From positions 1-61,015 of the forward strand of contig CAQRYF010000003.1 of assembly GCA_948875265.1 (NCBI GenBank): a stretch of 61,015 nt of DNA, in the 5' to 3' direction. This DNA comes from an uncultured Clostridia bacterium (GTDB lineage Bacteria; Bacillota; Clostridia; TANB77; CAG-508). Both the position numbers and the translations under genes were made by a program. Below the pieces are notes generated by a model that saw only the letters and a program-made list of their open reading frames with translations, was not told where the DNA came from and did no database searches. Below are positions 53,996 to 61,015 of the stretch, piece after piece (positions within the stretch are counted from its first letter, which is position 1; each line of letters starts with the position of its first letter).

Positions 53996-55363
53996 ATGTT
54001 AGATAATAAAAATTCATCAAATTATGATAATAGAAATTTATCTGATGTGTTTAAAGAATTACAAGAATTGCAACATTCTCAAAATAATGGACAATTTAAT
54101 ACACAGAAATCTTCAAAGGCAAAAAAATCTTTTGCTTTTAATTCTGGTACAAAAAATAATACAACTTATAAAACTACAGATTTGAAATTATCTCATATAA
54201 TAGCTGGATGTTCAATTTTAATTGTTGGTATGGCTATCTTTTTTCCTAAAAACACGTCTTTCAAAGAAAGTTACGCTAAAGAGGAAAATATAGAAAATGT
54301 TTCAGAATATGAGCTTAATCGTCATAGATTAAATATGCAAAATATTATTTCTGAAAACGCAGGGATGGATAGAGTAAAAGAGCAAGTTCTTGAAGAACGT
54401 GATGTAGAATTTGAGGTTACATATAATAATAATTCTTCTCTTCCTAAAGGTGAAGAAGTTGTTATTCAAGAAGGTGTTTTAGGTAAAGATAATGTAACTG
54501 CTGTTAAGACATATGAAAATGGTAGTTTTATAGAAGAAATTATATTAGGTAAAGAGAAACTTTTAGAACCTACTCCAAAAATTATAGATCTTGGTACATC
54601 TGAATTTTTGGCAAAACATAAAGTTCATATAGGAGACATCATGTATTTAGTAAACACTGCTAGTTTAAAAGAGTCTACTGATGATTCCTCAAATGATGTG
54701 GCAGAAATAAAACAAAGTTTAGATATAAAATTACTTGAATTACCTAACGAAGATTGGTGCAAAGTATCTTTTGATAACATTGAGGGATATTTAAAAACAT
54801 CTAATTTGACCTCTTCATATACTACCCCTAGTATAATTGAGAAAAATAGAATTCAAAGAATTTTAATTAAAGTTAATATAGATATGGAATTAAACAAAGC
54901 TAGTGGACTAACTTTAAATGATTACAAAAAAATATTTACTGGTTTACCAAATGATAAAAATAAGATATTCCAAGATAATTATGCTGTATTTTATAATATG
55001 GAGAAAAAATATAATATAAATGGAATTTTCTTAGCTTCTATGGCTATACATGAAAGCGGTTGGGGAAGTTCTCAAATTGCAAATGACAAGAAAAACTTAT
55101 TTGGATATGGTTCTTATGATAGTACTCCTTATGAATCATCTTTTGAATTTGCAAATTATTCAGAAGGTATTGAAACTGTAGCTAAATCATTAGTTAAATA
55201 TTATTTAAATCCATCTGGAACAAAGATATATGATGGTGAAACGGCTGCTGCTTGGTATTATAATGGCCCTACTTTGTCAGGTGTAAATACTAGATATGCA
55301 AGTGATAAAGATTGGCACACAAAAGTATTTAAATATATGGAACAATTATACAACAGATTATAA
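53996..55363 (+). CDS. Membrane-anchored G5/SH3/glucosaminidase cell-wall hydrolase
   Basis: About 455 aa from the ATG at 53996, which has AAAGAGAGAG upstream. The layout is a cytoplasmic, Asn/Gln-rich N-terminus (1-60), one transmembrane helix (LSHIIAGCSILIVGMAIFF, about 65-85), a G5 domain (about 120-195, VEFEVTYNNNSSLPKGEEVV and VKTYENG), an SH3-like segment (LPNEDWCKVSFDNIEGYLK), and a LytG/Atl-type glucosaminidase domain (about 330-455). The last has YNINGIFLASMAIHESGWGSSQIANDKKNLFGYG with the catalytic Glu in HESGWG and AAAWYYNGPTLSG. It should cut the glycan strand outside the membrane. The next gene starts 25 nt later. Confidence 0.87.
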   Translation: MLDNKNSSNYDNRNLSDVFKELQELQHSQNNGQFNTQKSSKAKKSFAFNSGTKNNTTYKTTDLKLSHIIAGCSILIVGMAIFFPKNTSFKESYAKEENIENVSEYELNRHRLNMQNIISENAGMDRVKEQVLEERDVEFEVTYNNNSSLPKGEEVVIQEGVLGKDNVTAVKTYENGSFIEEIILGKEKLLEPTPKIIDLGTSEFLAKHKVHIGDIMYLVNTASLKESTDDSSNDVAEIKQSLDIKLLELPNEDWCKVSFDNIEGYLKTSNLTSSYTTPSIIEKNRIQRILIKVNIDMELNKASGLTLNDYKKIFTGLPNDKNKIFQDNYAVFYNMEKKYNINGIFLASMAIHESGWGSSQIANDKKNLFGYGSYDSTPYESSFEFANYSEGIETVAKSLVKYYLNPSGTKIYDGETAAAWYYNGPTLSGVNTRYASDKDWHTKVFKYMEQLYNRL

Positions 55364-55388
55364 TTATGTTTTTAGAAAGGGAGTTAAA

Positions 55389-56225
55389 ATGAAAAAAATA
55401 CAATTTAGAAATCCAAAACTTGTATTTACTATACTTATTGCCTTATTATTTATAATATTTCTATTATATTATACCTTTGTATTTTCTGTTAATTTTGCAA
55501 GAAATTCATTTGCTAATAATATGATAGAAATTGCTGAAGAAAACGAAAACTCAATTTTTAATATTCAAAAAGTATTGTTGTATAGCAGTGCTAATGCTAT
55601 TGATAACACTGAAGAACAATCTTTACAAAATCTTAGTATTTCTCAATATACTGATATTTCTTTATATATTGATAATACTAGTTCTATTAGTGAATTAACT
55701 AATGAAAATACTATTAAAGAATTATATATTGATAATATATTTGTTAATTCTAATTCTAATAATGGATATAAATATTTAAATTATAAAAATCCAATGGATT
55801 TTGGAAAATTTAAAAATTTTGATGCTCCAGAAAATAATAGAATTGATTTTAATATTGTAAATACTAATAGTGAAAATGAAAATTATGATTATTCTAAACC
55901 TACTTTTTATACTGATTGTTCAAATCCTATTACTTTAGGATATATGAATAAGGATTTGTTAACAAATTATTCTGTATCAAAAGATAGTAAATCTGTTTCT
56001 TTTAATGGAAAAGTTTTAAAAGAAGCAAATATTGATTTAAACGATATTAATTGTACTTTGAATTTTAAAATTCATATAGTAAATAATATGAATCAAAAAT
56101 TTGTATATAATATGAAACTTGATATTGATTTAAATGATAATAATGGTGGCATTTATAATGGATATGTATATAGAGGCAAAACCACTTCAGGTAGTGAATA
56201 TAGATTTTTTAAGGAAATGAATTAA
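55389..56225 (+). CDS. Single-pass membrane protein, unknown function
   Basis: 278 aa from the ATG at 55389, with AAAGGGAG upstream. One N-terminal transmembrane helix (about 11-33, VFTILIALLFIIFLLYYTFVF) is followed by an extracellular region of about 240 residues. This region is Asn/Ser/Asp-rich with beta-like strands and ends in YNGYVYRGKTTSGSEYRFF. No enzyme motif is visible. It follows the wall hydrolase by 25 nt, so it is probably its partner or a co-regulated envelope protein. A terminator follows. Confidence 0.65.
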   Translation: MKKIQFRNPKLVFTILIALLFIIFLLYYTFVFSVNFARNSFANNMIEIAEENENSIFNIQKVLLYSSANAIDNTEEQSLQNLSISQYTDISLYIDNTSSISELTNENTIKELYIDNIFVNSNSNNGYKYLNYKNPMDFGKFKNFDAPENNRIDFNIVNTNSENENYDYSKPTFYTDCSNPITLGYMNKDLLTNYSVSKDSKSVSFNGKVLKEANIDLNDINCTLNFKIHIVNNMNQKFVYNMKLDIDLNDNNGGIYNGYVYRGKTTSGSEYRFFKEMN

Positions 56226-56235
56226 TATTATTAAT

Positions 56236-56262
56236 AAAGGCAGTCCATTTGGACTGCCTTTT
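56236..56262. terminator. Bidirectional terminator
   Basis: AAGGCAGTCC pairs with GGACTGCCTT around ATTT, with T-run tails on the plus side. It separates the convergent 55389 and 56265 genes. Confidence 0.85.
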
Positions 56263-56264
56263 AG

Positions 56265-56654
56265 TCAAAGATTCTCTATATGCTCTACTAATAACTTCAA
56301 TATATTAGATGCACTATTTTGCTTTTTAACAATGTCTTTTAGTCTTGCGATTTCATAATCAGTTCCATTATGTCTAAGCCAATTCTTAGAGTCTTCTGCA
56401 GCATATCTAATAAATTCAAGTGTTGCTAATTTCGATGTATCTAATTTTTTTGTCATTTCCTCTTGTAATCCAATTTCATTTAAATGACAATCCTTATGGA
56501 CTATAATCAATAAATCCACCCAGTATTTATTCATAAAATGTTTATTCAGATTACAAATATCCTTAACAACTTTTTCAGCATTTTCCCTAAAGTTATCTTT
56601 TCTCCTTATGCGGTTAGAATTTCCTTTCCGCATATACCTATATTTTTCTACCAT
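56265..56654 (-). CDS. Hypothetical protein
   Basis: 129 aa. The N-terminal 25 residues are very basic (KYRYMRKGNSNRIRRKDN); the rest is helical (FRENAEKVVKDICNLNKHF, then LATLEFIRYAAEDSKNWLR). No family recognised. AAGGAGG lies 7 nt before the ATG, so the start is well supported. Codon 9 is CGG (ATG CGG AAA at 56627-56629), one of only two CGG codons in the window that do not sit at a frameshift; skipping its C would close the frame within 8 codons. Base composition near the start is richer in G and C, so this may be an acquired gene. A TGATAGT...ACTATCA palindrome lies upstream. Confidence 0.6.
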   Translation of the reverse strand: MVEKYRYMRKGNSNRIRRKDNFRENAEKVVKDICNLNKHFMNKYWVDLLIIVHKDCHLNEIGLQEEMTKKLDTSKLATLEFIRYAAEDSKNWLRHNGTDYEIARLKDIVKKQNSASNILKLLVEHIENL

Positions 56655-56673
56655 AGAGTATCCTCCTTTATTT

Positions 56674-56695
56674 TGATAGTTTTATTTTACTATCA
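56674..56695. promoter_or_regulatory. Possible operator palindrome
   Basis: TGATAGT (56674-56680) and ACTATCA (56689-56695) are exact inverted repeats 8 bases apart, just upstream of the ribosome site of the 56265-56654 gene. Confidence 0.35.
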
Positions 56696-56889
56696 TTTAC
56701 ATAATTAGTCAAGTCCTCTAGGCAGAGTTTCAAAATGAAGTCTGATACTTTTTAAAAATAAATATTTGTAGTAACATTTCATATTTAAATATATCCTTAA
56801 CATATAAAAACTATTTTTGCGCAAACATACATACTCTTAAATAATAACTATATAGTAATTTTTTATTTAGTTATTATATAATCTAAAAC

Positions 56890-57213
56890 TCATTTAATAT
56901 TTTCTAGATAAGATATTTTTTTACCTTTTGTTTTTGCATATTCAATTTCAGCTTTTGTACTTTCCCCAATATATTTCCCAAAATTAATTACATAAATTTC
57001 ATCTGACATATCTATTTTTTGTTTATGCATTCTATCTAACATCCTTTTAGTTTCTATATTCATTTCATCTTTTTTTATAGTATTAAAGAAATTAGGCATA
57101 AAAACAATATTTCCATCTAATGTTAATTGTTCTTGCACTTTCATAAATTCAGTCTTAAATTTAATTGAGCCACATAGAGTTATTATATTATATTTATCAT
57201 TAACAATATCCAT
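56890..57213 (-). CDS. Nucleoside 2-deoxyribosyltransferase-like protein
   Basis: 107 aa from the ATG at 57211-57213 with AGGAG 8 nt upstream; a 13-residue earlier extension lacks a ribosome site. It has ITLCGSIKF at the start and a middle DEIYVINFGKYIGESTKAEIEYAKTKGKKISYL, where Asp/Asn and the E of GESTKAEIEYA match the Nuc_deoxyrib_tr and YtoQ-like Rossmann fold. It lies apart from metabolic genes. Members exchange or hydrolyse the glycosidic bond of deoxynucleosides, but many small ones are uncharacterised. Confidence 0.7.
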   Translation of the reverse strand: MDIVNDKYNIITLCGSIKFKTEFMKVQEQLTLDGNIVFMPNFFNTIKKDEMNIETKRMLDRMHKQKIDMSDEIYVINFGKYIGESTKAEIEYAKTKGKKISYLENIK

Positions 57214-57245
57214 TTTTTTATCTCCTCTATAAATAAAAATTCTGT

Positions 57246-57274
57246 TTGACAAAAATTAAAAATCTGTGTATGCT
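57246..57274 (+). promoter_or_regulatory. Promoter of the predicted antisense RNA
   Basis: A perfect TTGACA -35 (57246-57251), 17 bases and TATGCT (57269-57274). No plus-strand ORF follows; a short RNA of about 90 nt would end at the 57330-57368 terminator. Confidence 0.6.
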
Positions 57275-57280
57275 ATAGAT

Positions 57281-57370
57281 AGAAAATAAGAACGTACAGA
57301 AATGTGCGTTACTAAATATCATTGATATACATCACATTGCCGACCAAAGCAAAATGTGGTGTGTTTTTAT
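57281..57370 (+). ncRNA. Predicted antisense antitoxin RNA
   Basis: Bounded by the TTGACA-N17-TATGCT promoter and a strong hairpin (57330-57363) with T-run. It contains two hairpins, AACGTACA...TGTGCGTT (57291-57310) and the terminator, and overlaps the 3' end and 3' UTR of the opposing small hydrophobic ORF. The loop sequence TTGCCGACCAAAG recalls loops near other Firmicute holin-like toxin genes; that resemblance is from memory. Confidence 0.5.
57330..57368 (+). terminator. Terminator of the antisense RNA
   Basis: CATCACATTGC pairs with GCAAAATGTGGTG (G-T and mismatches tolerated), then GTTTTTATTG on the plus strand. In the opposite direction it follows the toxin stop. Confidence 0.7.
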
Positions 57371-57459
57371 TGTTCCCTATTAGATAGTATTATATATACA
57401 ACACTTAATAAGACAATGTTTATAGTTATTGAAATCATAAATCCTATTATTAAGAACAT
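57367..57459 (-). CDS. Predicted type I toxin (30-aa hydrophobic peptide)
   Basis: From the ATG at 57457-57459 it is 30 residues: MFLIIGFMISITINIVLLSV is a transmembrane helix, followed by VYIILSNREQ. TTGGAG lies 6 nt upstream. A TTG four codons earlier, preceded by GGAGGTGG, is an alternative start giving 34 aa. It has the size and layout of the holin-like toxins of Firmicute type I systems: single helix, short polar tail, its own promoter at 57561-57589 and a converging antisense RNA promoter. Sequence similarity to a named toxin was not established. Confidence 0.5.
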   Translation of the reverse strand: MFLIIGFMISITINIVLLSVVYIILSNREQ

Positions 57460-57560
57460 AAAAAACTCCAATATATAAACACCACCTCCAATCTCCCAAC
57501 TAACGTTAAGGACTACAGGTAACACCAACATTTGCTTTTATTTTATTTCTATCGTTACCT

Positions 57561-57589
57561 ACTATATAATATATTGACAAATAATTCAA
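57561..57589 (-). promoter_or_regulatory. Promoter of the predicted toxin
   Basis: On the minus strand TTGAAT (57584-57589), 17 bases and TATAGT (57561-57566). It gives a leader of about 95 bases. Between here and 57782 I see only AT-rich sequence with no ORF. Confidence 0.55.
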
Positions 57590-57782
57590 TCAAACATTTA
57601 AAAATTCTACAAATTTTCTTTAAATCATAAATTCGCAAATTTATTAAATCATTTCAAAATATTATTTTGTCACATTTTTATACATATGCATTAGTCTTTT
57701 TGTTACATTTTGGCACATATAAAATCATTTTTGGCATTTTCAACTTCTATACTGCATTCTTATTTTTACCATAAAAGCATAT

Positions 57783-57830
57783 AAAAAAATTGAGAAAATA
57801 TTGATATTTCAACATTTTCTCAATTTTTTC
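57783..57830 (-). terminator. Terminator of the tRNA pair
   Basis: AAAAAATTGAGAAAATATTG pairs with AACATTTTCTCAATTTTTT just after the 3' end of tRNA-Cys on the minus strand; U-rich tail. Confidence 0.8.
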
Positions 57831-57831
57831 T

Positions 57832-57906
57832 TGGAGGCGACACCCGGATTCGAACCGGGGATCAGAGTTTTGCAGACTCGTGCCTTAGCCACTTGGCTAT
57901 GTCGCC
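57832..57906 (-). tRNA. tRNA-Cys (GCA)
   Basis: Acceptor GGCGACA pairs with TGTCGCC, and CCA is encoded. The anticodon loop CTGCAAA gives GCA, and the T-arm has GGTTCGAATCC. Second gene of the Gly-Cys pair. Confidence 0.97.
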
Positions 57907-57954
57907 ATATATTTAATTATATGATATTGTAAAAGATTTAGTTAATCTTTTTTG

Positions 57955-57983
57955 ATGATTTTTGACTCCGTCCCAAAAATCAT
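57955..57983 (+). repeat. GTCCC-loop hairpin repeat, copy 8 (between tRNAs)
   Basis: Stem ATGATTTTT (57955-57963) with AAAAATCAT (57975-57983), loop GACTCCGTCCC. Its last base is shared with the encoded CCA end of tRNA-Gly. Confidence 0.8.
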
Positions 57984-58058
57984 GGAGCGGGAAACGGGGC
58001 TCAAACCCGCGACCTCTGCCTTGGCAAGGCAGCGCTCTATCAACTGAGCTATTCCCGC
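57983..58058 (-). tRNA. tRNA-Gly (GCC)
   Basis: Acceptor GCGGGAA pairs with TTCCCGC, and CCA is encoded. The anticodon loop TTGCCAA gives GCC, and the T-arm has GGGTTTGAGCCC. It has a normal 7-base anticodon loop, so it is not the tRNA that would read CGGA. Confidence 0.97.
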
Positions 58059-58120
58059 ATGTTTTGTTCTCTTGTTGTTCTTCTTTTAATTATATGTTTT
58101 AGCATTTAAAATAATACCAA

Positions 58121-58155
58121 AAATACACCATAATGTCAAGTATTATGGTGTATTT
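58121..58155 (-). terminator. Terminator of topA
   Basis: AAATACACCATAAT pairs with ATTATGGTGTATTT around 7 bases, about 30 bases after the topA stop. Confidence 0.8.
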
Positions 58156-58184
58156 ATTAAATTAATTTTTATTTAATTCCTGCG

Positions 58185-60302
58185 TTATTCTTTATTTTTC
58201 TTACTCTTAGTTGTTGATTTTGATGTTGTTTTAGTAGATTTTTTTGCCTTTGTAGATGTCTTCTTTTTAGTGGTTTTACTTTTAGTCTCTTTTTTTACAT
58301 CATTTGCTTCTTCTGGATTCCATACTTCTCCTGGTTTTGGTTTATTCCAAGATATATAATCACATGAAGAAGGGTTATTTTCGCAAATGTAATAGTTTCT
58401 TTTTCTTTTTGTCTTTCTTACTTGTACTGTTGATCCACATTTTGGACATGGTACATCAATTGTTTCTACTATTGGTTTTGCGTTTTTACATTCTGGATAT
58501 CCTGGACAAGCTAAAAACTTACCATATTTACCATATTTATATACCATCATTCTTCCACATTTATCACATGGCACATCTGAAACTTCATCTACCAATTCAA
58601 CATGTTCTAATTCTTTTTCTACTTTTTCTATTTCTTTTTCAAAAGGTCCATAGAATTCTCTAATCATCTGTTTCCATGGTTCATTTCCATCTGCAATTTC
58701 GTCAAATTCATTTTCTATTTCTGCTGTAAACTCTACATTTATTACATCTGAAAAGTTTTCTGTAAGTAGTTTATTTACAATCTTTCCAAGTTCTGTTGGT
58801 GCTAATTGTTTTTGTATTTTTTCAATATATCTTCTATCCAAAATTGTTGTAATTGTTGGAGAATATGTACTTGGCCTTCCTATTCCCTTTTCTTCTAATG
58901 CTTTTACTAGACTTGCCTCTGTATATCTTGGAGGTGGCTCTGTAAAGCTTTGTTTTGGATTTAATTTCTCTAGCTTTACTTCTTGACTTTCTTTTAGTTC
59001 TGGTAACATTCCCTCTACTTCTTGTTGTTTTGAATCTGTTCCTTCTACATATAGAGTCATAAATCCTTTAAATTTAATGCTTTGGCCATTTGCTTTAAAA
59101 TCATATTTGTTTGCTTTTATTGTTACTGCCATTGTGTTATAAATAGCTGCAGACATTTGACTTGCCATAAATCTATTATAAATCAATTTATATAGTTTAT
59201 ATTGGTCTTTTGTTAATGAATCTTTTATTGTATCTGGCTCTAAATCACTATATGTGGGTCTTATACCTTCATGCGCATCTTGAGAGTCTTTTTTAGTTCT
59301 ATAATATCTATTTTCATAGTAATTTTCACCATATGTATTTACTATATGTTCTTTAGCTGCTGCTCTAGCTTCTTCTGATATCCTTGTTGAGTCTGTTCTC
59401 ATATATGTAATTAGACCAACAGTTCCCTTTTCTGGTATTTTTACACCTTCATATAATCCTTGTGCAATAGACATTGTTTTCTTTAATGTAAATCCTAGTT
59501 TTCTTGAAGCTTCTTGTTGCATTGTACTTGTTGTAAATGGTGGAGCTGGTGTTCTTTTCTTTTCTCCTTTTTTTACTTCATTTACAATATATTTTGCTTT
59601 TTCAATATCTTTTAATATTTGTTCTACTTCTTCTTGAGAATGGATTTCTAGTTTTTTACCTTCCTTGCCATAAAATCTTGCTTCAAATTTCTTTTTTGTT
59701 TCTTTATCTTGTAGATTTGCATATATATTCCAGTATTCTTCTGGGATGAACTTTTCAATTTCTTCTTCTCTATCTACAATCAATTTAACTGCAACTGATT
59801 GAACACGTCCAGCTGATAATCCTCTTCTTACTTTTTTCCATAATACTGGACTCATTTTATATCCAACAATTCTATCTAAAACTCTTCTTGCTTGTTGGGC
59901 ATCAACTAAATTTATATCTATATTTCTTGGTTCTTTTATTGCTTTTTGTACTGCATTTTTTGTTATTTCATTGAATGTTACTCTTGTTATCTTCTCTTTT
60001 TCATTTTCTAAGATCTTTGCTAGGTGCCATGCTATAGCTTCACCCTCACGGTCAGGGTCAGTTGCAATATATACTTTTTTAGCTTGTTTTGCATCTTTTT
60101 TTAAAGATTTTATTAAATCTCCTTTTCCTCTTATATTTATATATTCTGGTTCAAAATCATTTTCTACATCTACACCAAGTTTTGATTTAGGTAAATCTCT
60201 AATATGTCCCATTGAAGCTACTACTTTTGTACTTCCCCCTAAGAACTTTTTTATTGTATTAGCCTTTGCTGGAGATTCTACTATTACTAATTTATCAGCC
60301 AT
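58185..60302 (-). CDS. topA: DNA topoisomerase I
   Basis: A 705-aa type IA enzyme. The TOPRIM domain is at the N-terminus (LVIVESPAKANTIKKFLG, ATDPDREGEAIAWHLA), the active-site tyrosine in GLITYMRTDSTRIS near residue 300, and EALEEKGIGRPSTYSP-like segment near 470. Two C4 zinc fingers follow (CDKCGRMM...CPGYPEC and CPKCG...CENNPSSC), then a Lys/Thr/Ser-rich tail. It relaxes negative supercoils. The length is normal for Firmicute TopA. It has its own terminator; the tRNA pair is downstream. Confidence 0.97.
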   Translation of the reverse strand: MADKLVIVESPAKANTIKKFLGGSTKVVASMGHIRDLPKSKLGVDVENDFEPEYINIRGKGDLIKSLKKDAKQAKKVYIATDPDREGEAIAWHLAKILENEKEKITRVTFNEITKNAVQKAIKEPRNIDINLVDAQQARRVLDRIVGYKMSPVLWKKVRRGLSAGRVQSVAVKLIVDREEEIEKFIPEEYWNIYANLQDKETKKKFEARFYGKEGKKLEIHSQEEVEQILKDIEKAKYIVNEVKKGEKKRTPAPPFTTSTMQQEASRKLGFTLKKTMSIAQGLYEGVKIPEKGTVGLITYMRTDSTRISEEARAAAKEHIVNTYGENYYENRYYRTKKDSQDAHEGIRPTYSDLEPDTIKDSLTKDQYKLYKLIYNRFMASQMSAAIYNTMAVTIKANKYDFKANGQSIKFKGFMTLYVEGTDSKQQEVEGMLPELKESQEVKLEKLNPKQSFTEPPPRYTEASLVKALEEKGIGRPSTYSPTITTILDRRYIEKIQKQLAPTELGKIVNKLLTENFSDVINVEFTAEIENEFDEIADGNEPWKQMIREFYGPFEKEIEKVEKELEHVELVDEVSDVPCDKCGRMMVYKYGKYGKFLACPGYPECKNAKPIVETIDVPCPKCGSTVQVRKTKRKRNYYICENNPSSCDYISWNKPKPGEVWNPEEANDVKKETKSKTTKKKTSTKAKKSTKTTSKSTTKSKKNKE

Positions 60303-60442
60303 ATAATCCTCCTTAATTTAATCCCTCTATATTAAAATTAATTTATATTTTTATTTTACTTATAGTATTCTAGCCCAATTTTCCATAATTTGCAAGTCTT
60401 TTGTAATCTTTTTTATTTATAATTTAATTCTTATATTTTTAT

Positions 60443-60766
60443 TTAACAAAAAAGCATTTGTTTTGAAAAATCATATATTACATCTTGCATACTAATAGGT
60501 GTAACTTGATTATCTTTTAATATTGTTAGTATTTCATTTATTTTCTGTTCATCATTCGATATATATTTCATTGCTTCATTTTCAGTTCTTGTGTTATTTT
60601 CTATATATTCTGTCTTTTCTATACTTATTCCAAATTTAGCTTTTGTGCCTTTCGTCATTTCATCTTCATTTATTATTTTATAATATTCTAATTTTATAGG
60701 ATAATTTATACCTGCTTCCTTTAGTTTTTCTTTTTCTATGAAAATACTTCCAAAATGAATTTTCAT
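60443..60766 (-). CDS. DUF6514-like small protein
   Basis: 107 aa from the ATG at 60764-60766, with AAAGGAGA 6 nt upstream; the frame extends 12 codons further without a ribosome site. It has IKLEYYKIINEDEMTKGTKAKFGISIEKTEYIENNTRTENEA and QVTPISMQDVIYDF in pieces, which recall the small DUF6514 proteins of Clostridia by memory only. No cofactor motif is seen and function is unknown. The sequence from 60803 to the window end is AT-rich with no ORF. Confidence 0.55.
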   Translation of the reverse strand: MKIHFGSIFIEKEKLKEAGINYPIKLEYYKIINEDEMTKGTKAKFGISIEKTEYIENNTRTENEAMKYISNDEQKINEILTILKDNQVTPISMQDVIYDFSKQMLFC

Positions 60767-61015
60767 ATTTTGTCTCCTTTCTTTTGTAAATCCATTTTTC
60801 ATAATACTATTAAATTAACTAGTTTGCAATAACTTTTCATCGCAATATCTGTCATTATCTCCTATTTTTTTACATTATCTGATATTTAGTTACTAAAATT
60901 ACTTTTTTATCCTATTTTTTATTTGATTTTCTTGTTTTTCTTTTTTATATTTTTTTATTTACTTCTACAAAATTCGATAGATTTATATTATAAAAAATGT
61001 TAAAATTATATTATT

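Overview
The window looks like chromosome of a strongly AT-rich, low-GC Firmicute of the Clostridia, probably an uncultured gut-type lineage. The signs are AGGAGG-type ribosome binding sites, U-rich intrinsic terminators, a spore-associated YtaF-like protein, a CwlD-like amidase remnant, AddB, topoisomerases I and III, SMC and a Ca2+ P-type ATPase. Most genes lie on the minus strand. No rRNA, CRISPR array or intact mobile element was seen.

Layout. 1-3.4 kb: overlapping operon of radical SAM/B12, asparagine-synthase-like, Nudix and HAD genes. 3.4-4.0 kb: decayed relaxase and amidase fragments. 4.1-9.4 kb: REC-GGDEF protein, CmpB-like membrane protein, anchored Ig-like protein, rpsF-ssb-rpsR operon and a pilin-like protein. 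9.5-17 kb: Ca2+ ATPase, ytaF, smc and an XRE regulator. 17-23 kb: DUF4143 ATPase, NitT/Tau/NMT1-type ABC transporter and an Rpn nuclease. 23-33.9 kb: RNA methylases, M29 aminopeptidase, KilA-N protein, mfd, two small genes, topoisomerase III and an HD protein. 34-45 kb: leuS, a zincin-like protein, a GltD-like flavoprotein, a 625-aa unknown, type-4 uracil-DNA glycosylase, LD-carboxypeptidase, pgeF and an MFS transporter. 45-54 kb: addB, ogg, a second Rpn, YitT, an Elp3-like radical SAM protein and rnc. 54-61 kb: a cell-wall hydrolase with a membrane-protein partner, small genes, a predicted type I toxin-antitoxin, tRNA-Gly and tRNA-Cys, topA and a DUF6514-like gene.

Main observation. Five otherwise ordinary genes (ABC permease, mfd, type-4 UDG, LD-carboxypeptidase, yitT) are each split by a one-base shift. 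In all five the shift falls at an in-frame CGG codon followed by A. Skipping the C, or reading CGGA as one four-base glycine codon, restores a full-length protein of normal family size. My by-eye scan of both strands found only two other in-frame CGG codons in the window. This suggests that CGG is unassigned or very poorly decoded here and that CGGA is recoded as glycine by +1 frameshifting. Uncorrected sequencing error is the main alternative.

Other structure. Eight short hairpins have varying stems but share a GTCCC-type loop, and several sit on or next to stop codons. Two genes have an intrinsic-terminator-like hairpin whose 3' arm carries their Shine-Dalgarno sequence. A perfect 20-bp inverted repeat covers a -35 box. 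Convergent promoters and hairpins around a 30-aa hydrophobic ORF fit a type I toxin-antitoxin locus.
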